DNA from: Ceratopteris richardii
Taxonomy: Eukaryota; Streptophyta; Polypodiopsida; Polypodiales; Pteridaceae
Assembly (NCBI GenBank): GCA_020310875.1
Contig: CM035422.1
Coordinates: 51,593,894 to 51,657,893, forward strand
Direction: 5' to 3'
DNA length: 64,000 bases
Under the pieces are notes generated by a model, which ran no database searches, was not told where the DNA came from, and saw only the letters and a program-made list of their open reading frames with translations. Below, in pieces: positions 52,741-63,972 of this stretch (the stretch's first letter is position 1; each line of letters opens with the position of its first letter). A program made the translations under genes and the position numbers.

Positions 52741-53690
52741 GATTTATGTTGTCATAGCCATTGACTAAACAAACAAAAATACTATGAAAAAAATATCAAG
52801 AAAGATTGAAAGAAGGGCTCGTAATGCAAAAACAAGAGACTGAATATCCCACACCAGAAGAAGAAAAGAGGCGATTCTTCATGTGCAAAAAATTGATTGA
52901 AAGTGCAAAAGAGATCATGGAAAAGAATCAAGTTTTAAGAGAAACAACAATATGAGATGATCAACTTAAGAAATGCATGGATCAAGTATTGTTGAAAGAA
53001 TTGAGGGAAAAGAAGACTAAGGAATATGATTCTCAAAAACCACCAATAATAGGAGTTGGAGAAAAAGTCTTGAAGATGAAGCAAAAGATGACAAAAGTGT
53101 GAGTTACAGGAGGATGAAGGTACATGATTCAATGCCAAATATTATTGTGTTTGAACAAATATAGAATATGGAAATTACATATAAAATATCTTGGCAGGAA
53201 TTATTGAGACAAAAGCCTAATTTGAGAAGATATTGTATAGAATCATCAAGAATGCAGGAAGAACATGACTCAAGGAAAAAGAAAACAATGCAAATGCAAG
53301 TACCATTGGATAAAATAGGAGTATAATTCAAAGGTGAAGAAGGAAACACAACTCTAACTTTGGAATTTCAAGGACATGAAGTGCAAGCCATTTCGGAAAA
53401 TGGAGCTAGATTAGACATTATCACAAAAGAAATTTGGTAGAAATCAGGAAAACCTAAATAAAAACCTACAAAGTTAAAACTTTAGCTAGCAGATGGGCAT
53501 ATTGAATATCTAATAAGGTTTTTGGAACATATTTATTTCAAGACATGTGGAATAAACTTAAAGAATAAATTTTCTATAGTGAAATTCTCAAAACTAAATA
53601 CATATTACATCATACTTGGAAGAACATTTCTAAGGAAACTTAAAGTGGTTCGAGATTGGGGGAGTAATTACTTATACCTTAGTTTGAAGC
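52741..53690 (+). pseudogene. pro: G6 linker and retropepsin remnant
   Basis: MQVPLDKIGV, GEEGNTTLTLEF, then SENGARLDIITKEIW, where the D-S-G active site has become E-N-G, followed by LADGHIEYLI and IILGRTFLRKLKVVRDWGS. Several stops. The protease is clearly dead. Confidence 0.75.
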
Positions 53691-54030
53691 ACTAGTGCTT
53701 CCACTAAACTCAGGTGCTTCCATAGAAATTGCTCTTGTGTCGATCGAAGCATTGGGGCTGCCATTGAACTTAGATGATGTCGTTTTTTAGTCATGTCGCA
53801 GTACAGGTGCTGCCGCGCTATTCATGCTGATTTGAGAGCGGCTACTACCATTGAATTCTGATGTTGTGCAATTAATTTAGGATGGTTGTTGCTAGTTGTC
53901 ACTGCTTCATCAAGCGCAAGATGGTCAGAGGTAGCAGGTGAATCATCATTGCAATGTGTTTGTTATTGATCTTTGGAGTTGTCCTCTCCAATCATTTAGC
54001 ATAAAGAATTAACAAGACATCTTTATTTTG
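53691..54030. other. Unassigned DNA between G6 and the G7 LTR
   Basis: About 340 bp, less AT-rich than its surroundings, with no recognised coding text. On the minus strand a Ser/Ala-rich frame (EAPEFSGSTSAS) is reminiscent of a copia gag start, but too short to assign. Confidence 0.3.
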
Positions 54031-54790
54031 TCAATCCTGAAAGTATTCAAGAGACCACAACCCCTTCTAGATGATAAAATCCAAGAAATAAGAGAATAAT
54101 GGCTAGATTTCTGAGAATGGTGAAAATGAAGAGGAATTTCTAGGGTTTAGATTATCTTGAGCAAATCTCCACCATTTTCCACAATCTTGGTGTCTAATAC
54201 ATGCTATTTTCTCAGCAGAACACAATTATGAAGTCAAAACTCAAAAATATTACCTGTACCATATAGACGAGACAATCGCGATTCTGTGAAAACAGACAAT
54301 TTTCATCTCCAGCACCATTCTTCATCAATTTATCACTCAACACATCAATATTCAGCTCTCTTCATACACATTCAACAGAATTACACAATAGAAGCTCACA
54401 AATCTCCATGGATACACAAAGAATAGACTCAACAAATCAATGAAACCACACAAAGAGGAGAAAACACGATTTTCAGCAGGAAACTCTCTCTATTCACTTG
54501 AATAGCATGTAAACAAATGATCAACCAACCCCCTCATAATAGAGGAAATTGTCTTATATACATTTTCAAGTGTCCCTTTTCATACTTGAATTTTGGTCCT
54601 TTCCTCTATTATTCTAAAAATATGCTATCTAGGAGTTTCCAAAAATTCTAGAAAAATTACATAAAATTCTATTCTACATAAGGAAGACTCTTCCTTATTT
54701 TTACATCAGTTGCATAACTATTTTTACAAGTTTTTGTCATTTTACAATTATTTTTCATCCAAAATGCTTCAAAAAATACATCTTCTAACA
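54031..54790 (-). repeat. G7 3' LTR (left border approximate)
   Basis: The LTR starts TGTTAGAAGATG at 54790 on the minus strand, right after the PPT. A TATA box tgtatataag lies at about 54551-54561. The end is somewhere near 54030-54045. Confidence 0.7.
54551..54561 (-). promoter_or_regulatory. TATA box in G7 LTR
   Basis: tgtatataag on the minus strand, the same word as in the G1 LTR. Confidence 0.55.
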
Positions 54791-54805
54791 TCCTTCCCCT
54801 CCTAA
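54791..54805 (-). promoter_or_regulatory. G7 polypurine tract
   Basis: aggaggggaagga on the minus strand, immediately before the LTR start. Confidence 0.75.
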
Positions 54806-55019
54806 ACCTTTTGGCTCCTGACAAAAGACTTTCTTGCTCTTATGTCCTGATTGCTTTCTTCACTTTTTCTTTCTTTGATAGACTTGTGACAGTAAGTCAT
54901 GACTTTTCCTTTATGTAATGTTCAGGTTATTTACCATTTCAAACAATGCTTTTCTCCACTGTACTGCAGCTTCTAGTTTATCAATTACATCCTTTTTCAA
55001 ATATTCTGTGTAAGCAGCT

Positions 55020-57328
55020 TCATATGCAGTAAGGCGAGACTTGGACTACTGACAAGTTTCCGAATATTTCTGACTCTCTCTCAAAAAACCCATAATCGAA
55101 TGCATCTTCAAAAATTTGTAAATAGTGACTGCCCAAAAATATTACTCTGCTGTAGTATGCTATTAAACAGATTCTATCGGGTGTTTCACTAAGATCAAAC
55201 AATAATGCATCCGTTGGAGAATTGAAGCCAATGTAATTTAATGTTCTGATATCTGTATCGGTGTATGTTTCTATACATGCCAGAATTAATCTCATTACTC
55301 TGATCAGTAAAATGCATGCAGGGTCGTTTACATCTTTGTATGTAGTTATAACAGACTCAGCTGTATCCACCATGTAGTTTTTTGTAGGCCATGTTCCTGC
55401 CTTTGGACCGGCTATTTTTGGGAAATTCAACCATTTAGGTGGGATTTGACCTTCACTCCGTCTTTCCCAAAAAATTGTCCATTCTCTTCTTCTTGCTACT
55501 AGGCAATAGGCTGGATTAATTTTTAATTGAAGAGGTGCTTCCTTCCAAATTTTCCTGCATTCTTTATTTGCATCCAACCATTTGTTGCTCTCTCAAATAA
55601 TTCTTTGGTCACGTTAACATCTTCTTCATATTCTAGATATTTATTTGGAGGTAATCCAACTCTTGCTATTTGATAGTTCTTGATACTCTCCATGATCATA
55701 CATAAAGGTATGCCCAGTCCGTCTGCAGCCCAATGATGCTGGTCTGGATTAATCCCCTTATTCAATGCAAATGTGACAATTTGATCTTCATATTCATCAT
55801 GCATTTTTCTGATAAAATCCATTCTAGAATCTCTATTTGTCAGCAATTTTTTTACAAATTCTTATGAATATTCTTCCTCTGGTCTTTTATTTGCTGGTTC
55901 ACTGCCATGTTGTATTCCATCATTATTTCCTACCTCTTATTCTCTTTTTACAACAATAGTGGTTCTAGTTTCTGGAGGTCCTTGTAATTCTTTGAAGTAA
56001 GCTAGCAACTCAACTTCCTTTTTAACAAATACCTCTTCTGTTTGAGCTGCCATCATCTGATCATGAAGTGCTTCATAATGCTCTACCTCCTCTTGGACCC
56101 AATCTGTAGCCTAGCATGAATAATCTTCCAGCATCTTTTGATATTGTGCCTCATACATTGCTCTTTTGTTATTTCCTTGAGTTAGATAAGTATATAACTG
56201 TTCTTTGCTTGTTTGGGGTGGATGAGGATCACTAGAGGATTGGACCTGCTTCTCCGCATCTTCATGTTCTTCTTTTGTAGCTTCATCCATCGCTAATCCA
56301 ACCTTTCTTGGGTCCAACCGCCTTTTCTTTACAGGAACCACTTCCTCGGATATTACCTTTCTTTTCATCCCTGCTCCCCTCGTGTTGGTTTCTCCTTCTA
56401 TTTCTCTCACAGCCATTTTCCTTGGAGGACTCTTGATTCCTGACATAAGACTTCTAAAATATTGTGCCTCTAGAGCCAGTTTCAACTGATCTTCCATTCC
56501 TAAAACATGATAAATGATCCTGGTTAAAAACTGGGCTCCATTCATGAATTTTTTCTGTTCCTAGTGTTTTTCTGCTTCTTTAGCTGTTCATGGATGTATG
56601 GTGTCACATCCATTACTCCAAAGGGCTTAGTCCTATCCTTGTTGTTAAGCATCAATAGTGTAACAGATTTATGTGGCATGGTATACCTTGGTAACTCTAG
56701 GAAGCAGAAATATTGTAAGAACATCCTTGTGGCATATTATTCATTCTCTCTTCCTTTGAAGTCAGTGAATTTTGCGTACCCTGTATAGGTTTCCTTATTC
56801 TTCTTTACAAAGCTGGGATCAAGCTTGGTTCCCATAGGGTAGAATTGTAAAGCTACTCTGATATGTTCTGCTTTTATAGTGATACCCACCTCCTTATTAT
56901 CCTTGTTCATGACTTTGCACCGGAAATAAGCATCATTCCCTTTTCCTATTTCCAGCAGACTACTCATTACTTGTGCCACTCTTTCAAAATCAATGAAGAA
57001 GATGGGTTCCTCCAATAACTTGTGTATACCAACTGCCTTCCATCTTTTCTGATTGACAGCAACCCTTTGAAATCTGTAAAATTCTTGACACAGCATGGTA
57101 TATTTGTATCCACCTACTCCCACTATGACTATATGCTGGTCCAATAATGCTTAGGGTTTCTTTGAGCTCCTTCACCACCTTCTCTGCCTCTGGAATCTCT
57201 AGTTCCTCATCAGATTCCAGGTTCACCTGTTCTTCCACAGCTTCACTGTCTAGGAACCAATGACCTCTTGATAGAGTGATTGATTCTGCTTTGAAGTCAT
57301 GAATTGATAACTCCTTTGCATTTACCAT
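55020..57328 (-). pseudogene. G7 3' ORF of unknown function with bipartite NLS-like motif
   Basis: Starts MVNAKELSIHDFKAESITL (ATG 57328) and continues through overlapping frames 56737-57144, 56542-56724, 56111-56545, 55523-55846 and 55020-55577. Frameshifts near 57130, 56730 and 55560, and stops near 56110, 55930 and 55862, break it. Total length would be around 750 residues. Residues encoded around 56300-56370 include KRKVISEEVVPVKKRR, a good bipartite nuclear-localisation pattern. No signal peptide or membrane segment is seen. It lies in the env position but does not resemble family B ORF3 by eye. I recognise no family. Confidence 0.6.
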
Positions 57329-57370
57329 TCTAAGGAAAATAAAATACACAAAGAAAAACTCCACCCACAT

Positions 57371-57966
57371 GAGTCACAAGAAATCAAAGAGTCATATTTA
57401 TTTTGAGATGTCATGACATAAGAATGAAAATAAAAATCCAAAATAAATTTTGTTTCTTCAAAAAGACTCAACAAAAGTGATCAGTACAGGTGTAGCAAGA
57501 TGTCTAGTGCACTCCCTTTTCCCAACAACTCTTTTGGAGAAAAACAGAATTAATACGAAATAAATAGAACTCCACTACCCTTCTACCTAGATCTTGCTTT
57601 GTGCTATATAATTTTTGTCAAAAAGAAGGGAAAATAAACATTTTTTCTCAACTTTGTTTTTTAATAATAATAATTTTTTCTATTTCTTTTCTTCCCCTCC
57701 TAATTTTCTTTTTAGAAAAAGGATAAGGTCAAATATTTTTGTCATAATTTTCAATATGTTATGATTTTCTAAATACAGATCAAATATGGATGATCTTTTT
57801 TCCAATGAAACAACTCTGATTTTTTGACCCAATACTTCCTAACTCTAATTGTCCTGGTTTCAGGCAAACATCCATTTCCTTTGGATAAGCATTTTGTAGG
57901 ATTTTTTGGTCTCAATATCCATTTTGTCCTGGATTTCTGGTTTGATGAGCCGACCTCTTGTAGACT
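57371..57966 (-). other. G7 noncoding gap between second protease and 3' ORF
   Basis: AT-rich, with no recognised coding text beyond a short frame at 57912-58100. It could hold expression signals for the 3' ORF; none is evident. Confidence 0.4.
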
Positions 57967-59058
57967 TTAATTCCATGTGCCTCTTGTTCTGATGTTTTGA
58001 TTCTTTGGACAATGCCATGATTGCCACCTTCTTCCCATCTCTCCATCCTTCTTTGTTCTTCCAATCTTTTGCTGATTTTGATTACATAAAGCTTGATCAT
58101 TTAACATTTGTATTGGTAATGTTTGTGTATCTTCGAATGCAAAAGTGAATCCTTCCAAGTGTATATCAGGAACATCTGATTGAATTTCCTGTTCTTCATT
58201 ACTCAATAAAAATATTAAAAACCTTTTGTCATTTATCTTCAATTTAAGCTTCATTTTTTCAAAATCCAAAATCACTTTACCTTGTTGGAGCCAAGGTTGA
58301 CCTAAAATCACCTTTTCAGACATCAAATGATCTGGCCATTCTTCACAGTCTATTTTCATATATTCTTCATTGAACTTAACTTCAATAGACAGTGAAGACA
58401 TGCTTTGTACTATTTGACCTTCCAAAGTTTTGATTAAGGTTCTGCTTTTAGTTTTTTTATGTTAAATTTACTTACCAAAGCTGAACTAATCAGATTCACT
58501 TGTGCTCCAGAATCTATCAAAACCCTAATGTTTTTATTTTGAAAATCCATTGTCATCACAGGCACATGTTCTTTTGGTTTTAGAGGAGTTTCACACAGAC
58601 AAACTTCCCTAAGATCTTTGATTTTTCTTATCCTTTCCTTTGCTTCCTGTTGAGCCTCTTTTCTAATGTCTTCCTCTTCTTTTTTCCTATTTTGAGCTCG
58701 TTGCAACCTTCTCCATTCATCAATAGTTAATGGGCAGTCATACCTCTTGACTCTACATCCACTTATGAAGTTTGGCATGATTTCTCTGTCTATGTTAGCT
58801 AGTTGAATGGCTCCACTATTGCTTATCTGATGTATAATATATGGTCCATGTCCTTTTTTTTGGAACTTTTTCTGATGTTCTCTGACTGTGTAAGCCAAAA
58901 CTAGATCTCCTTCCTGTAGATCTTTTTCTTTTATGTGAACATCATGATAAGCTTTTTGCCTTTTCTTGTCCACATATATACTCATAATGGCTTGGAGTCT
59001 AGATGCTCCCAATTTTTCCAATTCTATTACTCTCTTTGATAGTTCATGTCCAGTCCAA
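57967..59058 (-). pseudogene. G7 integrase C-terminus fused to a second retropepsin-like domain
   Basis: Frame 58434-59021 begins with the integrase GPY module (GHGPYIIHQI, residues 58-67), then a charged helical linker (about 105-138), then a retropepsin core with IRVLIDSGAQVNLISSALV (D170, S171, G172). A stop and a one-base frameshift near 58430 pass to 57967-58425, which supplies the second half of the fold including VILGQPWLQQGKVILDF (ILG at residues 40-42). This is separate from the normal protease upstream of RT (62.8 kb). Both active-site elements are intact. The usual Ty3/gypsy order has one protease, before RT; the second copy may act as a protease or be a structural leftover. Confidence 0.8.
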
Positions 59059-59059
59059 T

Positions 59060-59617
59060 TTAGTGACTACCTACTTTTAATGTTGGAATAAGGAATTCCA
59101 TAGGTAGAACTGCATTTTGTCCATATACTAGATTGAATGGTGTGTTTCCTATTGCAGTTTTATAAGCCACTCTATAAGCCCATAGGACATGATTAAGTTG
59201 TAAATCCCAATCATTCCTATTTGTATTTACTAATTTTGATAGTACAGTACAAAGTACTTTATTAGTACTTTCTGCTAACCCATTGGCTTGTGGGTGATAT
59301 GGGGATGACCTTCTATGACTGATCAGGAAATATTCAGTTATGTTTTCTAGGATCTGGTTTACAAAATGGGTCCCCCTATCACTTACTAGCTCAATTGGAA
59401 GTCCAAATCTGGTGATAATATTTTCATATAGGAATCTGGCAGTAGTATGAGCATCATTCCTTCTTATGGCTTTGGCCTCATCCCACTTTGTCAGGTAGTC
59501 TATAGCCACTATGATGTATTCAGCATGGGATTGTTTTGCTGGAGGATGTATAGGTCCAATGAAATCCAACCCCCATTTACTAAAGGCTCTGGCTGAAATT
59601 AATGGAACTAATGGCAT
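59060..59617 (-). CDS. pol: G7 integrase catalytic core
   Basis: 185 codons with WGLDFIGPIHPP (first Asp), SDRGTHFVNQ (second Asp) and NGLAESTNK (Glu), the D,D35E set complete. PYHPQANG and WAYRVAYKTAIGNTPF are typical Ty3/gypsy. A TGA at about 59627 separates it from the zinc domain, and a frameshift near 59055 from the C-terminus. Confidence 0.9.
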   Translation of the reverse strand: MPLVPLISARAFSKWGLDFIGPIHPPAKQSHAEYIIVAIDYLTKWDEAKAIRRNDAHTTARFLYENIITRFGLPIELVSDRGTHFVNQILENITEYFLISHRRSSPYHPQANGLAESTNKVLCTVLSKLVNTNRNDWDLQLNHVLWAYRVAYKTAIGNTPFNLVYGQNAVLPMEFLIPTLKVGSH

Positions 59618-60337
59618 ATCATCTCATTTATTTTGTTGACTCACCCTCTGACAGACATCACACCTTTTTACATAGGTTCTTGCATCAAGAAATAGGGTTT
59701 GCCACCAAAAGCCAAAATATAAAATGAGTTTAGCAGTTCTGCCACTTGAGAAGTGTCCTCCTGCTACTCCGGAATGTGCCAGTTCCAACATTTCCAGATA
59801 TTTATTCTCCGGAACACAAATTCTTAAGTATCCATCCATTCCTCTCTTATACAATTGTTCTCCTATCAATTGATATTCTTCAGAGATTACTTGTAGATTT
59901 TTGGAATCTGCACCAACTATCACTTGTTTTCCTTTCTTCTTCCTTTTCAATTCCTCAATGATATTTTCACTCCAATCTGGATTTTTCTCGAACCAATATA
60001 GAGTTATGAATTTTGAATCTTGCAATAATTGGCACTTCCTGCAATTAGCAATGTATTTTGTTACATCTTGAATCTTATTAGGCCAATGTACCCCCATCCT
60101 ATTGAGATTACTTAGGGTGACTACCCTAGAAGCATGAGTGCAAGGGTTCCAACAATGAGCTCTCCTCAGATATTCTTGTTGCTCTTCCTTAGGAGTACCA
60201 ATATGCCTGTGTGGTTGAGATGGTACAAATGCCCAGCTAGTAACATAAAGCTCCTGCTTTGTAATACTAAGTGTGCATTGTTCCCAACTGTTCTGCAAGG
60301 TCCCATGGTTAATAATGGTACTAAAGTCATGGCCCAC
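59618..60337 (-). pseudogene. pol: G7 integrase zinc domain and tether
   Basis: 237-codon frame. The HHCC module is LELAHSGVAGGHF ... YVKRCDVCQR, all four ligands present. Upstream is an additional HHCC-like stretch (HASRVVTLSNLNRMGVHWP ... CRKCQLL), so the region holds what looks like two tandem zinc modules, the first less canonical. The same arrangement is visible in G1. Confidence 0.8.
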
Positions 60338-60784
60338 TCAGGAACACTCTCCACCTTAAACAAATAAGTGTCTGTCAGGTTGTCATCTAAAGGTGAACTG
60401 GGTTCTTTAGACTGAATTCAAGATAAATGATCTGCTCTCAAGTGTGTTTTCCCTTGTCTGACCACCACTTCAAACTCAAATTCCATTAGCAAAAGAAACC
60501 ATCTGACTATTCTACCAGTGTGACAAGGTTTATTTACCAAATATAATAAAGCTTGATGGTCTGCAAAGAACTTAAACTTGTTGGCCAAAAGGTAATGTCC
60601 ATATTTTTTTACAGCAAATACCATGCCCAATCCCTCTCTCTCAGTGGTTGTGTAATTTTTTTCTACTAGATTCAATTGCCTACTAGCATAAGCCACTGGA
60701 AAATCTAACTTGCTTCCTTCTATTGGTTCTGCTAACACACATCCTAAAGCATAATTTGAAGCATCCACATGGACATGAAAAATT
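60338..60784 (-). pseudogene. pol: G7 RNase H
   Basis: Frame 60418-60768: MDASNYALGCVLAEP, TTTEREGLGMVFAVKKY and FFADHQALLYLV give the Asp-Glu-Asp catalytic set. It ends HLRADHLS-stop. A frameshift at about 60780 separates it from the RT thumb. Confidence 0.85.
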
Positions 60785-61240
60785 TTATCCCATTTGGGTT
60801 GTTACCAAACAAGTTTTTAAAGTTTCAAAGGCTTGGTCACACTCCTTGGTCCACTCAAACTTAGTAATTAGGGCATATAAGGATTTGGCTATGTCAGCAA
60901 ATTTGTGTACAAATTTCGTATAGTACCCACAATGTCCCATGAAAGTTTGAAGTTCCTTTACACTTGTTGGTCTTGGAAGCTCTATTATGGCCTTTATTTT
61001 CTTCTCATTAGTTGAAATTCCATTTTTAGAGACTATGTGACCTAACATTCTTCTTTGTCTTACAAAGAGTACACACTTTTCTGGATTTAAACATACTCTG
61101 TAGGTTCTGCATTTCCTGAATATATTTTCTAAATCCTACAAGTGATCTTGTCTTTTTAATGAAAAAGTACAAAGATCATCTACATAAATTTCCATTACAT
61201 TCCTTAGGAACTCTTTGAAGATATGACACATCAACCTCTA
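60785..61240 (-). pseudogene. pol: G7 reverse transcriptase, palm end and thumb
   Basis: After a TAG at 61238-61240 (Gln in the family consensus) the frame goes on through MEIYVDDLCTFS near 61175-61195, with a second TAG near 61138. The open frame 60785-61048 carries LGHIVSKNGIST and LQTFMGHCGYYTKFVH. YVDD is intact. Confidence 0.85.
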
Positions 61241-63460
61241 AAAAGTTGCTGGAGCATTGGTTAACCCAAAGGGCATAACCCTAAAAGCATAAATTCCCCA
61301 TTCTGTGGAAAAGGCAGTTTTATGTTGATCTTCCAATGCTATAGGTACCTGGTTGTATCCTGAAAAACCATCTAAAAAACTATAAACCTCCTTCCCTGCA
61401 ACTCTTTCTAGAAGATGATCTGTTATAGGCAGTGGATAATTATCTCTTATAGTTGCTGCATTTACCTTTTTCAAGTTAATGCATACCCTAAGTTTCCCAT
61501 TCTTCTTTGGTACCACAACTATAGGAGATACCCATTCTGTATACTCAATTTCATAGATGAAATTGGCAGCTAATAGCTTGTCAATTTCTTCCTTTATTTT
61601 AGCAGAGTATTTGTCATTGAATGTGTAATGTCTCTGTTTGCTAGGTTTCGCCTCAGGTGTAATAGGAATCTTATGCTCACAGATTTTAGGATCAATACCT
61701 TTCAAATCCTTATAGCTATAAGCAAACACATCCCTATAGTTTCTTGCCAAGTTTCTTAGTGCCTCCTCTTCTTGAGTTGTCATGTCATCAGCCACTACAA
61801 TATGTCTTTCTTCTCCCTCTTCCTGAGTGATCATGATCTTTTTAGTTTGTTCCTCATTATCATAAGCCTCCCCTTTCTTCTTTTCCCTCTTTGGTTTCCT
61901 CTTGAGAAGTAGTCTGTTTTCTACTTCATAAGTCTTGAAATTTGCTGGTACATCAAATTGTTGATCTTTGTTTGTTTCCCTTGTCTTCTTCTCATCCTTC
62001 TGATTTTCTTTTATTTCCTTGTGTTTGTTTTTCTTATACTTGCCTGAGATTTTATCTTTAATAGCATCTTCAGCTTTTACTTCTTCCAAAAATTGTGTCT
62101 TCCCTTTTTCTAATATCATTTCTTCTTCTTTGTCCTCTTCTGTTCCGGATACCTTTATCATTTGTATTCCAATGTGAAAGACATCATATCCTTCTTCATT
62201 TTGAAATTCCACTCCTACATATTCATCACTGGCTTGATCCATGGTAGCCAAAATTTGATTCCACCCATAGGGCTCAAATTCCTCATCTTTGAATTGTTGT
62301 GGTACATAGTTCTCATCTTGTAACTTCCTTCCTTCCACACAATCTTCTCTTCTCAATCTCCTTTTCCTATTGGTAAGATTTCTTATCATATTGCACTTCC
62401 ATACTGATGATTCAGTTTCATCCTGGTCTTCCATTTTTGATTCCTCACTCAACTCTAGATTCTGATGTATTTTATACCATTCTTGAGGAGATATGTCACA
62501 GTAGTGCCCATTTCTTAGATTTACTTTGGTTATTCTTCCTTTGCTCTGAAGGTATAAGCAATCATTACCCCAATCTTGCACAATTTGCATTTGTCTCATA
62601 AATGGTCTTCCTAGGATAATTTCATATGAAGCGGATTGTGGGAATCCAACTATAGCAAAGGTATGTTCTATCTCTGTTCCAGTTATGTCCACAATCACTT
62701 TTTCCCATATTCCTAGGGGTTTTTCTATGTGTCCATCTGCAAGTTGCAATCTCATTTTGGTGGGTAATAATTCATTTTTTCCCCATTTTTCCCAAGTTTG
62801 TTTAGTCATGATGGCCACTCCTGATCCACTATCCAGTATAGCTTTGGCCTGGTTTTTACCAAATTGTATTTTTAAGGTTGAGTTTCCCTCTTCTCCTTCA
62901 CAATATCCTCCTATCTTATCAATGGGAATATACCACAACTCCTCCATTTCCTGTAGTTGTGGGTGAATATTTTCTGGTGTTGTTTCCCATTTTTTCATTT
63001 GGTTCTGTAAGTGAGGATTTTGTTTCATTAAATCTTCCCATGTGGTATGATATAGAATTGTGCATTGTTTATCTATATTCACCTGGAATGTTACTTGTGG
63101 GTTTTCTTCCTTGATACTATTTCCTCTTGTTTTTGTTGTCTCGGATTCCTCAACTGTTTTTTGAGAATTGTCTACTTCCCCCATTTTGAGTTGCACTTCC
63201 CGTATGATTTGTTTACACTTCTGCATCCTTTCATGTTCTAAGTCTGGCATAGGATAAGCCATTGTACGATCAGTAGGGCTTGGTCCCTCTTGAATTCTTC
63301 CCTTGTATGCTTTTATTAGAGTGTCTAGACTTTGTGAATTTCCTACCTCCAACTGGGTTTGTGTCTTTTGAGGAGAAGTACTGTTTGATTGTTCCCTATT
63401 TTCTTCTTCCAAATTTTTACCCATTCTAGGTACATTTCCTTTCTCAAAGGGATGAACCAA
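61238..63460 (-). CDS. pol: G7 Gag end - protease - linker - RT N-terminal half, 740 codons
   Basis: The retropepsin has ILDSGSGVAIMTK (D210, S211, G212) and IILGRPFMRQM (ILG 282-284), both intact. A long Lys/Glu-rich linker follows (about 400-560). RT fingers and palm are at VVVPKKNGKLRVCINLKKVN, then YSFLDGFSGYNQ and FGLTNAPATF at the end. The frame begins just after a gag deletion: SLDTLIKAYKGRIQEG corresponds to G1 position about 4105, while the zinc knuckles are missing. It ends at a CAG-to-TAG type stop. Confidence 0.9.
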   Translation of the reverse strand: MVHPFEKGNVPRMGKNLEEENREQSNSTSPQKTQTQLEVGNSQSLDTLIKAYKGRIQEGPSPTDRTMAYPMPDLEHERMQKCKQIIREVQLKMGEVDNSQKTVEESETTKTRGNSIKEENPQVTFQVNIDKQCTILYHTTWEDLMKQNPHLQNQMKKWETTPENIHPQLQEMEELWYIPIDKIGGYCEGEEGNSTLKIQFGKNQAKAILDSGSGVAIMTKQTWEKWGKNELLPTKMRLQLADGHIEKPLGIWEKVIVDITGTEIEHTFAIVGFPQSASYEIILGRPFMRQMQIVQDWGNDCLYLQSKGRITKVNLRNGHYCDISPQEWYKIHQNLELSEESKMEDQDETESSVWKCNMIRNLTNRKRRLRREDCVEGRKLQDENYVPQQFKDEEFEPYGWNQILATMDQASDEYVGVEFQNEEGYDVFHIGIQMIKVSGTEEDKEEEMILEKGKTQFLEEVKAEDAIKDKISGKYKKNKHKEIKENQKDEKKTRETNKDQQFDVPANFKTYEVENRLLLKRKPKREKKKGEAYDNEEQTKKIMITQEEGEERHIVVADDMTTQEEEALRNLARNYRDVFAYSYKDLKGIDPKICEHKIPITPEAKPSKQRHYTFNDKYSAKIKEEIDKLLAANFIYEIEYTEWVSPIVVVPKKNGKLRVCINLKKVNAATIRDNYPLPITDHLLERVAGKEVYSFLDGFSGYNQVPIALEDQHKTAFSTEWGIYAFRVMPFGLTNAPATF

Positions 63461-63972
63461 GATAATGCAGGTCCTATTAGGGTTAGACCAAATGCTTCAA
63501 ATTGGACTTTGTAATCTTCCACCTCCTCAGCTCTAATTAATTGCCTAAACTCTGCAGCATGAGCATGAGGATCAGAATACCCTTCATATTGATTTTTCAT
63601 GCATTTGGCTACTTGATATGGTCTAAGCATTCTACCCTGAGGTTGCCAATGATGTCTTCTTCTTAGTGAAAATTCATTAAATCCTTCTGGTTCTTTTTCA
63701 AAAGGATTTGGGGAAGCATGTGTTCTCCTCCTTTGTTGTTGCTCAGTACTAGTGTAGTTTTCATGTGGTCTTGGTAAATCTGATTGTCCTAGATTATGTT
63801 CCCAAGGTCCTTTGTCAGCACATTGCCCTAAGTCATTTGAATTTTCTGGGTCTTGGGAGAAGATGTATACACATCCTTGCCTATCCTCATACCTACCATC
63901 TTTGAATTGAGCTACTGGTGTTATGTTCAGGGGAACTTCTAAGTTTCTCAATCTAATGAGAAACTTATGCAT
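63343..63972 (-). pseudogene. gag: G7 gag N-terminal part, deleted after capsid start
   Basis: 209 codons from MHKFLIRLRNLEVPLNITP through FKDGRYEDRQGCVYIF and YQVAKCMKNQYEGYSDPHAH to FGLTLIGPALSWF, the start of capsid. After ALSWF the text is no longer capsid. The rest of capsid and all zinc knuckles (about 1.6 kb in G1) are deleted, and the overlapping 740-codon frame takes over. The Gag therefore lacks an RNA-binding domain. Confidence 0.75.

Larger units (their letters stand above)
50650..53690 (+). mobile_element. G6: family A gag-protease fragment
   Basis: It carries gag and protease text of the G1/G7 family on the plus strand and stops at about 53690. Pol and LTRs are absent. Decay is heavier than in G1 or G7. 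Confidence 0.8.

Noticed and set aside
53691-54030. Copia gag start on the minus strand
   Set aside because: A short Ser/Ala-rich frame only; no PBS or conserved gag core.
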